Program-made: the position numbers and the translations under genes
The notes under the pieces: model-generated
Databases searched by the model: none
What the model was told of the DNA's origin: nothing
What the model saw: the letters and a program-made list of their open reading frames with translations, nothing else
Assembly (NCBI RefSeq): GCF_030295915.1
Contig: NZ_AP027361.1
Span: 2,666,001 to 2,730,000 of the forward strand
DNA from: Thalassotalea sediminis
GTDB lineage: Bacteria > Pseudomonadota > Gammaproteobacteria > Enterobacterales > Alteromonadaceae
Direction of reading: 5' to 3'
DNA length: 64,000 nt
In this document: positions 1-7,910 of the stretch, piece after piece
How the letters are laid out: each line of letters opens with the position of its first letter
Numbering within the stretch: position 1 is the first letter of the stretch

Positions 1-406
1 CTTCAATATTTACCGGAACGTCTAACGAAATGAACTCGTCAAGTGTATCGATCATTTTATACATTAAAGGTACTACACCTTGTTTTGTTTTATCGATACC
101 AGCAATTTGTGCTTCCAATGATTTGATGTTGGCTTTCTGGCCGTCAACCATACGCTGAACATGATCGTTATAATCAGACAAGATTTCAGCTTCGTCTACA
201 GTATTACGGTATTCCGCAAGTAATGTAAGCGTTTGCTCATAGATGTTGTTGATTTTAGCTTGTGACTTTTCTGAATTTTTAAAGATTTTAGCTTCAGCTT
301 TTTGTAGCTCGGTTAATGCATCTGCAGAAGCAAATGTGCTTGCTGTCAGCGCTAATGAGCCGACTATCGTTGATGCGATAAGGCTTTTCTTACTTAATAT
401 GGACAT
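1..406 (-). CDS. DUF3450-family secreted protein (partial, C-terminus beyond window)
   Basis: The reading frame starts at an ATG at 406 and runs off the left edge, so only about 135 N-terminal residues are seen. The first 28 residues form a clear signal peptide (basic start, hydrophobic core, cleavage after AFASA). The mature part is alpha-helical and coiled-coil-like, rich in K, E and Q (begins DALTELQKAEAKIF). This matches DUF3450 proteins, periplasmic proteins usually encoded just upstream of exbB/exbD/tonB genes for energised outer-membrane transport in marine gammaproteobacteria. If so, the exbB genes lie outside the window to the left. Family assignment is from recognition of the N-terminus only; the role is unproven. 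Confidence 0.7.
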   Translation of the reverse strand, partial: MSILSKKSLIASTIVGSLALTASTFASADALTELQKAEAKIFKNSEKSQAKINNIYEQTLTLLAEYRNTVDEAEILSDYNDHVQRMVDGQKANIKSLEAQIAGIDKTKQGVVPLMYKMIDTLDEFISLDVPVNIE

Positions 407-519
407 AGTTCCCAACCAATTGTTATTGAATGTAGATAACAAATCTCATTGTTAAAGCAAATCCCAAAAATTTGCTCAATAATTTTTTAAGTTTTAATTT
501 CTCTAGAATAAAACCATGC

Positions 520-549
520 AATATTCCCAAACGACATGTTTCATGTCAA
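520..549 (-). promoter_or_regulatory. Possible sigma-70 promoter for the DUF3450 gene
   Basis: TTGACA (544-549, read on the minus strand) is followed by 18 bp and AATATT (520-525). The -35 hexamer is perfect and is part of a small dyad GACATG-TTT-CATGTC (533-547). The -10 matches only 4 of 6 and the leader would be about 105 nt, so this is a weak call. Confidence 0.35.
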
Positions 550-1111
550 CCTGACAGATTAAAAAGACCGCTAATTTGAAACAAAATGAACAATTATCTT
601 CAAATCGTTACAATTTCCAAACAAAACATTATCGTTTTATTATCAGAACGAACTTAGCGAGGCGTTTAATATCTTCAGAATATTGCCTACCCTATGTTTT
701 ACTAATTCATTCGTAGTAAGTCAAATTTAATTACAATAATATCTATTTTCTTTGTGTAATTATTCTGAAAAAATACCAATATAACGGCGATTATTACAAT
801 ACAATGAATTATTATTACCCATTGAATTAATAAGATTTTTATAACATCTTTAATCTCAACTTCTTTGTAAGAGTAAGATAGTCTTCTCACCTTATAGTAA
901 TAACCTAAAATTCGTACTTCATACCCACACAATAATCATGGGTTTTAAAAGCATGTCTCAGCTTCTTTACGGTTTACTTTGATATTTGTTATTTTTTCGT
1001 TAAATTGACAGTAATCGTTACTAAATGTAATGAATGGTTATATAGCTAAGTTAGTAGATGTGATAATATTTCATTTGTCTTATCAAACAACACTTAACAT
1101 TATCTATTTAA
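550..1111. other. AT-rich intergenic gap without a supported gene
   Basis: About 560 bases between the divergent DUF3450 and YfcA-like genes. It is very AT-rich. The only long frame (minus strand, about 702-932) begins at TTG, has no ribosome binding site that I can see and has an I/V/Y-rich composition expected of AT-rich noise. No tRNA, terminator or mobile element is recognised here. It presumably carries the promoter of the rightward gene. Confidence 0.5.
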
Positions 1112-1891
1112 ATGGAAATTGCACTCGATCTTAATCTTTGGCTTACGCTATGCAGTATCGGCTTTTTAGCTGGAGTTATAGATGCTATAGCAGGCGGTGG
1201 CGGTATGTTAACTATACCCACATTACTCACTGCTGGGCTACCACCACATTTAGCACTTGGCACCAATAAACTAGCGGCATCGTTTGGATCTTTAACTGCT
1301 TCTGTCACTTTTTATCGTAAAAAGCTCTTTAATATACGTTTTTGGCAAATATCTATAATGACTACCGCAGTTGGTGCAATAATTGGCACTGTTGTTGTCG
1401 ATCATTTACCTGTGCACCTTCTAGAAAAAGCATTGCCTGTGCTTATTATGTTCACAGCAGCGTATACGTTAATATCTAAAAATGTCGTTTATGAAAACAA
1501 CCAATTACCCAATAAAAACAATACTTTAAAGGTGAAGCAAGGAGTACAAGGTTTAGTGCTTGGCTTTTATGATGGGGTCGCAGGTCCTGGTACTGGTGCT
1601 TTTTGGACTGCTTCATCAAGTGCGCTATATAAAATAAATATACTACTCAGCTGTGGCTTAGCGAGATCAACAAATTTTGTTAGCAACATATGTAGTTTAC
1701 TAACGTTTATTTATCTCGGTTATGTAAACTTTCTATTAGGTGTGTCTATGGGCGTTTTCATCATGCTAGGTTCATGGGTAGGATCTCATTGGGCAATAAA
1801 ATTTGGTGCGAAGTTTATCAGACCCCTCTTTATTACAATTGTAATAGGAATGTCAGTTAACTTAGCTTATCAAGCGTGGTTTACTAATTAA
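1112..1891 (+). CDS. yfcA: TauE/SafE-family membrane exporter, YfcA-like
   Basis: 259 residues, almost entirely hydrophobic with about eight membrane segments. The glycine-rich N-terminal signature DAIAGGGGMLTIPTL (about residues 24-38) and the repeated half-motif YDGVAGPGTGAFW (about 153-165) are the internal duplication typical of TauE/SafE (UPF0721) permeases. These inner-membrane proteins are thought to export sulfite or small organosulfur anions; the substrate of the YfcA branch is unknown. The stop codon abuts the ATG of priC, so the two are cotranscribed. In E. coli yfcA neighbours yfcM (epmC); here the yfcL/epmC genes are 50 kb away, so the ancestral cluster has been split. No strong Shine-Dalgarno is visible before the ATG. 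Confidence 0.85.
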   Translation: MEIALDLNLWLTLCSIGFLAGVIDAIAGGGGMLTIPTLLTAGLPPHLALGTNKLAASFGSLTASVTFYRKKLFNIRFWQISIMTTAVGAIIGTVVVDHLPVHLLEKALPVLIMFTAAYTLISKNVVYENNQLPNKNNTLKVKQGVQGLVLGFYDGVAGPGTGAFWTASSSALYKINILLSCGLARSTNFVSNICSLLTFIYLGYVNFLLGVSMGVFIMLGSWVGSHWAIKFGAKFIRPLFITIVIGMSVNLAYQAWFTN

Positions 1892-2503
1892 ATGTCTATA
1901 AACGCCACATTAGCTAGATTAACAACAATCGTTGAGCAACTTCTTCTAGATGCCAAAGCTATTGATCAAAAATTACAGCTTAAAAAGTCAAACCAACCTT
2001 ATAAAGAACGCTTTCTTTTTTCACCACCACTTTTTAGTACCCAAGCGGAAACGTTTTTGCCTTATGCTTTAGAAGTAAAAAGAAAAGTATCTCATATCTG
2101 CAAGTATATGAAACTAAACGCCCACTCAGATTTTGTCTATGACGAGTTAACTACCGTCGAAAAGCAAATAAATGCGCTAACAACGGCTTATGCTGCAAAC
2201 AGCAGAAAGTTAGAAATTGAACTGCAGTTTAAACAAAAAAATCGTGCGCGATATTTTAAGAAAGCCGCTAAACATATCATGCAAACTTCGCACGATTTAC
2301 ATCAAAAATTAGCGGAAACACATGAGTTTGAGAGACGCCTAATGGAGATGCTCGAACTTAAGCAAATCGAACTCAACCGCGCTCCAAATAGTGAGCAAGC
2401 GACACTTTCTCAACAAGTACTAGCTTTACATCAACGACTAGGAAGATGTAGACAAGCGATCAGTAAAATTGAACGACAAATAGAAATGAGTGAAAAACGT
2501 TAA
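1892..2503 (+). CDS. priC: Primosomal replication protein PriC
   Basis: 203 residues, highly charged and helical, with an N-terminal LTTIVEQLLLDAKAID segment and a C-terminal basic helix (LHQRLGRCRQAISKIERQIE) characteristic of PriC. PriC reloads DnaB helicase at stalled forks independently of PriA by binding SSB-covered forks; the arginine-rich regions contact SSB and DNA. Length is slightly above E. coli PriC (about 175). The start codon directly follows the TAA of the yfcA-like gene with no gap, implying translational coupling. The family is poorly conserved, so the call rests on the overall helical pattern and the conserved C-terminal block. Confidence 0.8.
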   Translation: MSINATLARLTTIVEQLLLDAKAIDQKLQLKKSNQPYKERFLFSPPLFSTQAETFLPYALEVKRKVSHICKYMKLNAHSDFVYDELTTVEKQINALTTAYAANSRKLEIELQFKQKNRARYFKKAAKHIMQTSHDLHQKLAETHEFERRLMEMLELKQIELNRAPNSEQATLSQQVLALHQRLGRCRQAISKIERQIEMSEKR

Positions 2504-2575
2504 TAATCTGGGATTTAAACGACTGCTTTGCTATGGTTATAATAATTTATATCTATTTAACATCTTGAGGTTACA

Positions 2576-2839
2576 ATGAAAATTGCTGACGATATTCACA
2601 ACTACTATGAGAAACTTGTTGTTCAACACTTTGCCACATTAAAGTTAGAAGAGCGCTACGATGCCGATTTTATTGCAGATTTAACATGTGTTGTGCTTAA
2701 CCAATTGCCTTGTAGATACATTCGTCATGAAGTTGATATGGCTTTTTATTTGCCTGCATCAGAAAGGTTTGAAATGGAAGGTAACGTTAAGGTCGCGATA
2801 AATAAAGCATTAGAATTTATGAAACAACATCATAATTAA
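2576..2839 (+). CDS. ComFB-family small protein
   Basis: 87 residues. The IHNYYEKLVVQHF start, the DFIADLTCVVLNQLPCRYIRH centre and the MAFYLPASERFEME stretch match the late-competence ComFB family (PF10719). In other bacteria these small all-alpha proteins bind cyclic dinucleotides; in gammaproteobacteria the function is not established. A good ribosome binding site (TTGAGGTT) lies about 6 nt before the ATG. It is a stand-alone gene, convergent with the 4.5S RNA gene downstream. Confidence 0.75.
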   Translation: MKIADDIHNYYEKLVVQHFATLKLEERYDADFIADLTCVVLNQLPCRYIRHEVDMAFYLPASERFEMEGNVKVAINKALEFMKQHHN

Positions 2840-2848
2840 ATACTGAGG

Positions 2849-2867
2849 TTGATGTAGTTTACATCAA
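2849..2867. repeat. Short inverted repeat between comFB-like gene and ffs
   Basis: TTGATGTA-GTT-TACATCAA, a perfect 8-bp dyad. It lies between two convergent genes, 10 bp after the comFB-like stop and about 16 bp beyond the 3' end of 4.5S RNA. There is no T-run on either strand, so it is not a canonical intrinsic terminator, although it may act as a transcript-end hairpin. Confidence 0.5.
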
Positions 2868-2882
2868 TAGAAGGGATTGTTT

Positions 2883-2997
2883 GGGTGGCAACCCAAACAG
2901 CCACACTCCGGCACATGAGTCGTCTGCTGCGGTTGCTTCCTTCCGGACCTGGCCGAGTTCACAGAGTATCATTGCGAAGGGACCGTAAGGGTCACCA
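2883..2997 (-). ncRNA. ffs: Signal recognition particle 4.5S RNA
   Basis: Read on the minus strand the sequence carries the universal small SRP RNA core: GGCCAGGTCCGGAAGGAAGC with the GGAA tetraloop, followed by the symmetrical internal loop region AGCAG and the closing strand. The 5' GGTGACCC and 3' GGGTTGCCACC ends pair, giving a hairpin of about 113-115 nt, the usual size in gammaproteobacteria. It binds Ffh and FtsY for co-translational targeting of membrane proteins. Ends are estimated from pairing. Confidence 0.93.
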
Positions 2998-3020
2998 TTG
3001 ATGCTTTATAAGCGGCGGAG

Positions 3021-3049
3021 ATTATCGCTAAACAATCTCCGAGTTGCAA
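3021..3049 (-). promoter_or_regulatory. Sigma-70 promoter of ffs
   Basis: TTGCAA (3044-3049), 17-bp spacer, GATAAT (3021-3026) on the minus strand, followed by a GC-rich discriminator (CTCCGCCGC) as in stable-RNA promoters under stringent control. It predicts a leader of roughly 20-25 nt before mature 4.5S RNA, like the RNase P-cleaved leader in E. coli. An 8-bp inverted repeat CGGAGATT/AATCTCCG (3016-3023 and 3034-3041) straddles the -10. Confidence 0.7.
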
Positions 3050-3085
3050 GTACAACCGCTCAACAAATCACTGAACGGCTAAAAG

Positions 3086-3964
3086 TTAATCGTTTTCGTT
3101 ATTTTCTCGCTCTCGAGATAACTTTTCGCTGATTTCTAACAACACTGATTTAACTACGAGTAAATTCTCTTTACCTATTCTCAGCATAAGCTTCTCAGCG
3201 TCATCTAGACTTTCGTATGAATCATCCTTAAATTGATACATTACACTTGGTCGAATCAATTCGAGTCGTTCTTTAGGTATTTCCATATCAAGCACTTTTG
3301 TAATGGCATCTTGTAAAATATCGGTAAAATTCTCTTCAGGATATCCTAACTCTCGATATGCTTCATCGATAAGTGGCTTTAATTCAAAGTACCAAGCTAC
3401 TAATGTGTCGGTGTCAACGGATCTTAGTAAATCAACATACAAACTAAAACGACGAGATGTTGATTCATCCCATTTAATAACGACTTGATCATCTTCGTTA
3501 ATTTCTTTGCCTGAGAAAGATGTAGTTGGTTTGATTAGTGGGCTGTGCTCATAAGCTAGCATCCCTTGCGCAAAGTTATCAGTAAAGACAACGAATCGAC
3601 GGATCATATCGTCGTCGATTACCAATTTTAATAATTCTTTTCGCCACGTTATGCTTGGAAGTTTTTCTTGTAACCATTGATCGCTTTCATTCAATGTTGG
3701 TAAAGGCGGTTTAGGTGCTTCTTCAACTTCAGGTGTAACGTCTGGAATTATGACCTCAGGCTCTGAAGGCTCCTCAATAGCTGGCTCAGGTTCGGCTTCA
3801 ACTACCGACGGCTTTACTTCAACTGCTTCTTGTTTTGGTTGGTCAACTTTTTGCGGTGGCTGATCTTCAATAAGAAACCATAACAGCAGCGCAACGACCA
3901 CAATAACTATGCCTACAATAAGTGGCCATGGTGTGCTTGACTGATTCTGTGATGTCTTTTCCAT
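3086..3964 (-). CDS. DUF3014-domain membrane-anchored protein
   Basis: 292 residues. A short cytoplasmic N-terminus is followed by one membrane segment (about 14-33), a proline/glutamate-rich linker (about 35-90) and a globular periplasmic domain. The ESDQWLQEKLPSITWRKELLKLVIDDDMIRRFVVFTDN region starting around residue 95 is the DUF3014 signature. Function unknown; the architecture suggests a periplasmic domain held on a flexible tether. Transcribed alone: the 4.5S gene lies downstream and a long inverted repeat (3994-4054) lies just upstream. Confidence 0.75.
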   Translation of the reverse strand: MEKTSQNQSSTPWPLIVGIVIVVVALLLWFLIEDQPPQKVDQPKQEAVEVKPSVVEAEPEPAIEEPSEPEVIIPDVTPEVEEAPKPPLPTLNESDQWLQEKLPSITWRKELLKLVIDDDMIRRFVVFTDNFAQGMLAYEHSPLIKPTTSFSGKEINEDDQVVIKWDESTSRRFSLYVDLLRSVDTDTLVAWYFELKPLIDEAYRELGYPEENFTDILQDAITKVLDMEIPKERLELIRPSVMYQFKDDSYESLDDAEKLMLRIGKENLLVVKSVLLEISEKLSRERENNEND

Positions 3965-3993
3965 ACTTCCTCTGAATTTAGATAAACTGCGTT

Positions 3994-4054
3994 GTTAAAA
4001 AGCGTGCGCTAAAAATTGCTTTACGACATTGTGTCTATTGCAACGCTTTTTAAC
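3994..4054. repeat. Perfect 12-bp inverted repeat with 37-bp spacer
   Basis: GTTAAAAAGCGT (3994-4005) is exactly mirrored by ACGCTTTTTAAC (4043-4054). Between the arms is a smaller hairpin GACA-TTG-TGTC (about 4025-4035). It lies 30 bp upstream of the DUF3014 start codon in the maiA-DUF3014 gap. The arms end in A/T tracts on both strands, so it could work as a structured 5' leader, a maiA-side terminator-like element or a small MITE-type repeat. Confidence 0.6.
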
Positions 4055-4155
4055 CTAGGTTTCAAGTAAGATTTGCCCAATGTTCACATTTTATTGCACT
4101 TTTGATCATTAAATTGCAACGTTTAAAAACAACCATATAAAAATGACAATCTTGA

Positions 4156-4794
4156 TTAAACCGCATCCGGCTGGTTTTCCGGCATTGCACTTATAAATGC
4201 AGGTAGTAAGTTGCAGTTATCAACGACTTTACTTATTAACGGATAACGAGACATATCTACATTAAAGCGTTTTGCGTTATATACTTGAGGTATTAAACAT
4301 AAATCGGCAATTGTGATTTGATCTCCAAAGCAATACAAGCCAGAGGTTGCCTTAAGTTTTTCTTCTATTGCTGAAAATCCCTTATGCATCCAATGATGTG
4401 ACCATGTTAACTTATCTTGTTCACTACAATGCAATTCACTCACTAAATACTGCTGTATACGTAAGTTATTTACAGGATGGATTTCGCACGCTATATCAAG
4501 CATAAGTGCCGATACTAATGCCCTGCTTTCAATGTTTTCTGGATACAGTGAACATTGTGGATATTTTGCATCGAGATAATCAATTATCGCAATAGACTGG
4601 TTTAGCACAAAATCGCCATCAACGAATGTTGGCACTAAGTGGGTTGGATTTAAGTCCACATAATTTGTAGCGTGTTGCTCACCGCCATCTTTTACTAAAT
4701 GTACCGGAATATATTCATAAGAAAGCTCTTTCAAATGCAGAGCAATACGCACTCGATACGCGGCGGAAGAACGCCAATAACCATATAATTTCAT
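4156..4794 (-). CDS. maiA: Maleylacetoacetate isomerase (zeta-class GST)
   Basis: 212 residues. The N-terminal thioredoxin fold carries the zeta-GST active-site motif SSAAYRVRIAL (about 9-19), followed by the glutathione-site cis-Pro (LVPTF) and QSIAIIDYLD. The helical C-terminal half has the FCFGD-like YCFGDQITIADLCLIPQVYNA block. It isomerises maleylacetoacetate to fumarylacetoacetate with glutathione in the homogentisate branch of phenylalanine/tyrosine catabolism. That fits the adjacent phhAB and tyrR genes, but no homogentisate dioxygenase or fumarylacetoacetase is in the window. NPTHLVPTF replaces the more usual NPQGLVPTL, a mild deviation. Confidence 0.88.
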   Translation of the reverse strand: MKLYGYWRSSAAYRVRIALHLKELSYEYIPVHLVKDGGEQHATNYVDLNPTHLVPTFVDGDFVLNQSIAIIDYLDAKYPQCSLYPENIESRALVSALMLDIACEIHPVNNLRIQQYLVSELHCSEQDKLTWSHHWMHKGFSAIEEKLKATSGLYCFGDQITIADLCLIPQVYNAKRFNVDMSRYPLISKVVDNCNLLPAFISAMPENQPDAV

Positions 4795-4862
4795 AAATTC
4801 ACCAAGTAAATAAACTAGATAGTAAAAGAAAGTACATTAAACACCAATTAAACTTAATATTA

Positions 4863-4892
4863 AAAAAGCAACCCGATGTTAGGGTTGCTTTA
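4863..4892 (-). terminator. Intrinsic terminator of tyrR
   Basis: Stem AAAGCAACCC / GGGTTGCTTT (4866-4875 and 4883-4892) with a 7-nt loop, followed on the minus strand by six T's. Placed 25 nt after the tyrR stop. Confidence 0.85.
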
Positions 4893-4916
4893 CAGTATTT
4901 AAGAAAGTGGCGATTA

Positions 4917-6467
4917 CTATATTTTTACTGTTTTTTTATTTATGTCATATTCACGCAATTTATTAGCAATTGCAGTATGACTTAGCCCGAGTTTTTTTGC
5001 TAATTGCCTTGTACTTGGATAGGCTGGATAAAGCTTTCTCAATAAGTCAGCTTCGAAGCCTTTAACTGCGGCATCCAATGTACCTTCAAAATCTTGTTCT
5101 AAATAACCATGTTCACGAGTATAAGCCGGCAATTGTAAATGTGATGTCTGAATAATGTTTCCTTCCATCAGAGACACTGCCCGGATCAATACGTTCTCTA
5201 GCTGTCGAACATTGCCTGGCCATGGATAATGTTCAATGAAATCACGACAATCATCAGACATATTAATGCCTCCCTTACCAATGCGCTGACCAAACTTGGC
5301 AATAAAGAATTCAGCTAAAGGAATTATGTCAGATCTTCGTTCTCTAAGTGAAGGAATATTCAATCCCAATACGTTTAGGCGATAATATAAATCTTCTCGA
5401 AATTCGCCTTGTTGGACCATGGTAAGTAAATCATGATTAGTCGAGCTTATAAAACGCACATTTACGTTTATCTCTTTCTCATCATCAACACGCCTAAAAA
5501 TACCGTCTTGAATGACACGTAACAGCTTTGTTTGTAGTTTTGGCGACATTTCACCAACTTCATCAAGAAATATTGTACCGCCATCAGCGAGTTCAAACAT
5601 ACCTTTCTTAATATTTGCAGGCGTGCTTGAACCCATTCCGAACAACTCTGTCTCCGCGGCTTCATCAGGTAATGAAGCACAATTTAACGTCATAAAAGGT
5701 TTTTCAGCGCGATCACTTGCCGCATGACAAGCTCGAGCAATTAGCTCTTTTCCTGTCCCTGTTTCACCAGCAAGTAACATGGATGAATCAAGCAAAGCCA
5801 TTCTTTTGGCTTCCCTTATCACCTTCCTCATTGCCCCGCTGCTTGCTTGAATACCAGCAAAATTATTTTCATTTGCTTGTTTAAATGCACTAATTTGTTG
5901 GCCAAGACGGATTTCAGATTTTAAAATTAATACCGCACCGGCAAGCACAACTTCACCGTCGGAACCTTCAATGTGAATAGGCATAATATCAGCTACGTAG
6001 TCTTCATCTATAAACTTTAAACGACGTGTTTGCGCTAACACTTCTTCACTATCAAGCCAGCGATTAAAGTTAAAGCCCTTAAGCCATTGACTTACGTGCT
6101 GACCAACAATATCTCCGTCTTGCGCACCAATAATGCTTGCTGTCACATGATTGACAATGCGTATATTTCCTTTTGCATCAATGGACACAAAAGGATCTGG
6201 AAAAGTCTTAATTAAGGTAGAAAGCTCGTTTTTTTCACGTTCAGAAGGCATATATGGAGTTGTTTTAACATCTTCTACCCCTTCAATTAAACGCAGCTGA
6301 GGCATAAAAGTTTGTAACTCAGAAAAGTCTAAGTCAGGTATGTTTATAAAGATTTTTCCTGGCTGTTTTAATTCAATACCTCGTAAATCAATACCACGTT
6401 CAACAAAAATGCTTAATACATCTTGTGCTATTCCAACGCGATCTAAACAACCTATTTCTAATCGCAT
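4917..6467 (-). CDS. tyrR: Aromatic amino acid regulator TyrR
   Basis: 516 residues in the TyrR order: N-terminal ACT-type domain (about 1-70), PAS domain (about 80-150), AAA+ domain with Walker A GETGTGKE (234-241) and Walker B GGTIFLDEV (about 297-305), and a C-terminal helix-turn-helix (RQLAKKLGLSHTAIANKLRE, about 488-507). The sigma-54 contact loop GAFTGA is missing: the corresponding stretch reads ELFGMGSSTPANIKKGMFE. That is the state of E. coli TyrR, which acts on sigma-70 promoters. It represses or activates aromatic amino acid genes in response to tyrosine and phenylalanine. A perfect TyrR box lies 37 bp upstream, so autoregulation is likely, and the neighbouring phhA also has TyrR-box-like sites. 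Confidence 0.93.
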   Translation of the reverse strand: MRLEIGCLDRVGIAQDVLSIFVERGIDLRGIELKQPGKIFINIPDLDFSELQTFMPQLRLIEGVEDVKTTPYMPSEREKNELSTLIKTFPDPFVSIDAKGNIRIVNHVTASIIGAQDGDIVGQHVSQWLKGFNFNRWLDSEEVLAQTRRLKFIDEDYVADIMPIHIEGSDGEVVLAGAVLILKSEIRLGQQISAFKQANENNFAGIQASSGAMRKVIREAKRMALLDSSMLLAGETGTGKELIARACHAASDRAEKPFMTLNCASLPDEAAETELFGMGSSTPANIKKGMFELADGGTIFLDEVGEMSPKLQTKLLRVIQDGIFRRVDDEKEINVNVRFISSTNHDLLTMVQQGEFREDLYYRLNVLGLNIPSLRERRSDIIPLAEFFIAKFGQRIGKGGINMSDDCRDFIEHYPWPGNVRQLENVLIRAVSLMEGNIIQTSHLQLPAYTREHGYLEQDFEGTLDAAVKGFEADLLRKLYPAYPSTRQLAKKLGLSHTAIANKLREYDINKKTVKI

Positions 6468-6503
6468 AAACGTTTCCTCAAACTCATCATGCTAAAGCTA
6501 TAT

Positions 6504-6521
6504 TGTAAACTAATTTTTACA
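6504..6521. promoter_or_regulatory. Perfect TyrR box upstream of tyrR
   Basis: TGTAAA-CTAATT-TTTACA matches the TyrR-box consensus TGTAAA-N6-TTTACA at 12 of 12 defined positions. It lies 37 bp before the tyrR ATG, between the phhB terminator and tyrR, where a bound dimer would block the tyrR promoter. Confidence 0.85.
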
Positions 6522-6522
6522 A

Positions 6523-6552
6523 CAAAAAAAAGCCCCCTTTGAAGGGAGCTTT
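6523..6552 (-). terminator. Intrinsic terminator of phhAB
   Basis: Imperfect stem AAGCCCCCTT / AAGGGAGCTT (about 6530-6551) with a TG loop, followed on the minus strand by eight T's. It separates phhAB from tyrR transcription. Confidence 0.8.
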
Positions 6553-6575
6553 GCGCTAATTAGTGTAACTAAATA

Positions 6576-6914
6576 TTACAAAAGTTCGTCTGTTTTGGCC
6601 GCACAAATGAAATCATTCTTATGAAGCCCTTTAATTGCGTGTGTCCACCACGTTACAGTAACTTTCCCCCATTCTAATAAAATCGCAGGATGGTGAAACT
6701 CTTCCTCAGCTAATGTAGACACTTTATTTGCAAACGCCCAAGCGAGTTTATAGTTTTTGAACTTATATACACGCTCTAACATCATGACACCGTCTCTCAC
6801 TTCAGGCACCCAATCAGGTAACTGAGACATAAACGTTTGTAACTCTTCATCGGTTACTCTTGGCGCATCAACGTGACACGCTTCACACTTTTGTATTGAT
6901 AAATCTGAACTCAT
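6576..6914 (-). CDS. phhB: Pterin-4a-carbinolamine dehydratase
   Basis: 112 residues. The family signature [22 protein letters not shown] (residues 71-92) includes the catalytic histidines H74, H75 and H92. It dehydrates 4a-hydroxytetrahydropterin formed by phenylalanine hydroxylase, regenerating the pterin cofactor. Starts 11 bp after the phhA stop, so it is the second gene of a phhAB operon that ends at the terminator around 6523-6552. Confidence 0.95.
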   Translation of the reverse strand: MSSDLSIQKCEACHVDAPRVTDEELQTFMSQLPDWVPEVRDGVMMLERVYKFKNYKLAWAFANKVSTLAEEEFHHPAILLEWGKVTVTWWTHAIKGLHKNDFICAAKTDELL

Positions 6915-6925
6915 TTCAAAAATCC

Positions 6926-7747
6926 TTAACTTGCTTGCTTTTCTTCTTTAGGAGGAAACCTTGCTTCAAACAAACCGAGCGATTTAGCTTGCTCGACTAG
7001 CTCAAATATCTCGTCAATCTCATATTTTCTAATTTCATCTAAATCACTTACTTTAGTAAGCATGTAATAAATAGGTTGTAGTATGTCAATTCGATAAGGC
7101 GTTCGCAGCACATCTATCACATTATCATAAGACAACGGTTTTCGAATGGCATTTTCATCATGTAATGCATACTGCGTTTCCGTTGGCGAGGATATAATAC
7201 CGCCACCGTAAACCCTTAATCCTTCTGGCGTATCTAATAAGCCAAATTCTACCGTAAACCAGTATAACCTAGCGAGAAACACACGCTGTTCTTTCGTCGC
7301 GTTTAACCCCATTTTTCCATAAGCTTGCGTATATGATGCAAATGACGGGTTTGTTAATAAGGGGCAATGTCCAAAGATTTCATGAAAGATATCAGGTTCT
7401 TGTAAGTAATCGAACTCTTCTCTTGTTCGAATAAATGTTGCCACTGGAAACTTTTTTTCTGACAGTAAGCGGAAAAACTCACCAAAACCAATAAGTGCCG
7501 GTACAGGTTCACACTGCCAGCCAGTCTCCGCCATTAATACTTCACTTATTTCACCTAGCTGTGGAATACGATCAGTGGGAAGATTTAACTTTTCTAACCC
7601 TGCTATGTATTCATCACATGCTGTCCCTTCAATGCAAGACAGTTGGCGTGTAATTAACTCATGCCAAACGCTGTTTTCTTCATCGCTCCAATCAATAAAT
7701 CCTTTTGCATCTGGTTGTCTTGAAACGTATGCACTATTCTTTGCCAT
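6926..7747 (-). CDS. phhA: Phenylalanine 4-monooxygenase
   Basis: 273 residues, the bacterial monomeric catalytic-domain form without the regulatory ACT domain. The facial triad of the non-haem iron is visible: H122 and H127 in [14 protein letters not shown] and E167 in YWFTVEFGL. It converts phenylalanine to tyrosine using tetrahydropterin and oxygen. phhB follows by 11 bp. An AAAGG ribosome binding site overlaps a TyrR-box-like sequence immediately before the ATG, and a second lies about 165 bp upstream, so control by TyrR is likely. Confidence 0.95.
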   Translation of the reverse strand: MAKNSAYVSRQPDAKGFIDWSDEENSVWHELITRQLSCIEGTACDEYIAGLEKLNLPTDRIPQLGEISEVLMAETGWQCEPVPALIGFGEFFRLLSEKKFPVATFIRTREEFDYLQEPDIFHEIFGHCPLLTNPSFASYTQAYGKMGLNATKEQRVFLARLYWFTVEFGLLDTPEGLRVYGGGIISSPTETQYALHDENAIRKPLSYDNVIDVLRTPYRIDILQPIYYMLTKVSDLDEIRKYEIDEIFELVEQAKSLGLFEARFPPKEEKQAS

Positions 7748-7749
7748 GT

Positions 7750-7767
7750 TGTAAACCTTTATTTAGA
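7750..7767. promoter_or_regulatory. TyrR-box-like site overlapping phhA ribosome binding site
   Basis: TGTAAA-CCTTTA-TTTAGA: 11 of 12 consensus positions. It ends 3 bp before the phhA ATG and includes its AAAGG ribosome binding site (minus strand). Confidence 0.5.
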
Positions 7768-7910
7768 GTAGTTCAACGCATGATTTAGTTAATATTATGC
7801 GCGTTGACTAAGGCTTATTACCTTAATTGTAGACTAGTTCCATAGTAAGCGATCGACACACCAAAAATCACCAAATATTATTCGGCGCGATAATGTTAAC
7901 AAACGCCACT

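Noticed and set aside
702..932. 76-residue minus-strand frame with a hydrophobic segment
   Set aside because: Starts at TTG without a ribosome binding site, composition is AT-driven (I, V, Y, K) and there is no recognisable family.
2849..2867. TTGAT...ATCAA dyad as an FNR/CRP-type site
   Set aside because: Half-sites are 9 bp apart rather than 4 for FNR, and the location is between convergent genes, not in a promoter.
7830..7860. Sigma-54-like sequence upstream of phhA (TTGGTGTG-TCGA-TCGCT, minus strand)
   Set aside because: GG-N10-GC spacing fits, but -24 is degenerate and the local TyrR lacks the GAFTGA loop needed to activate sigma-54.
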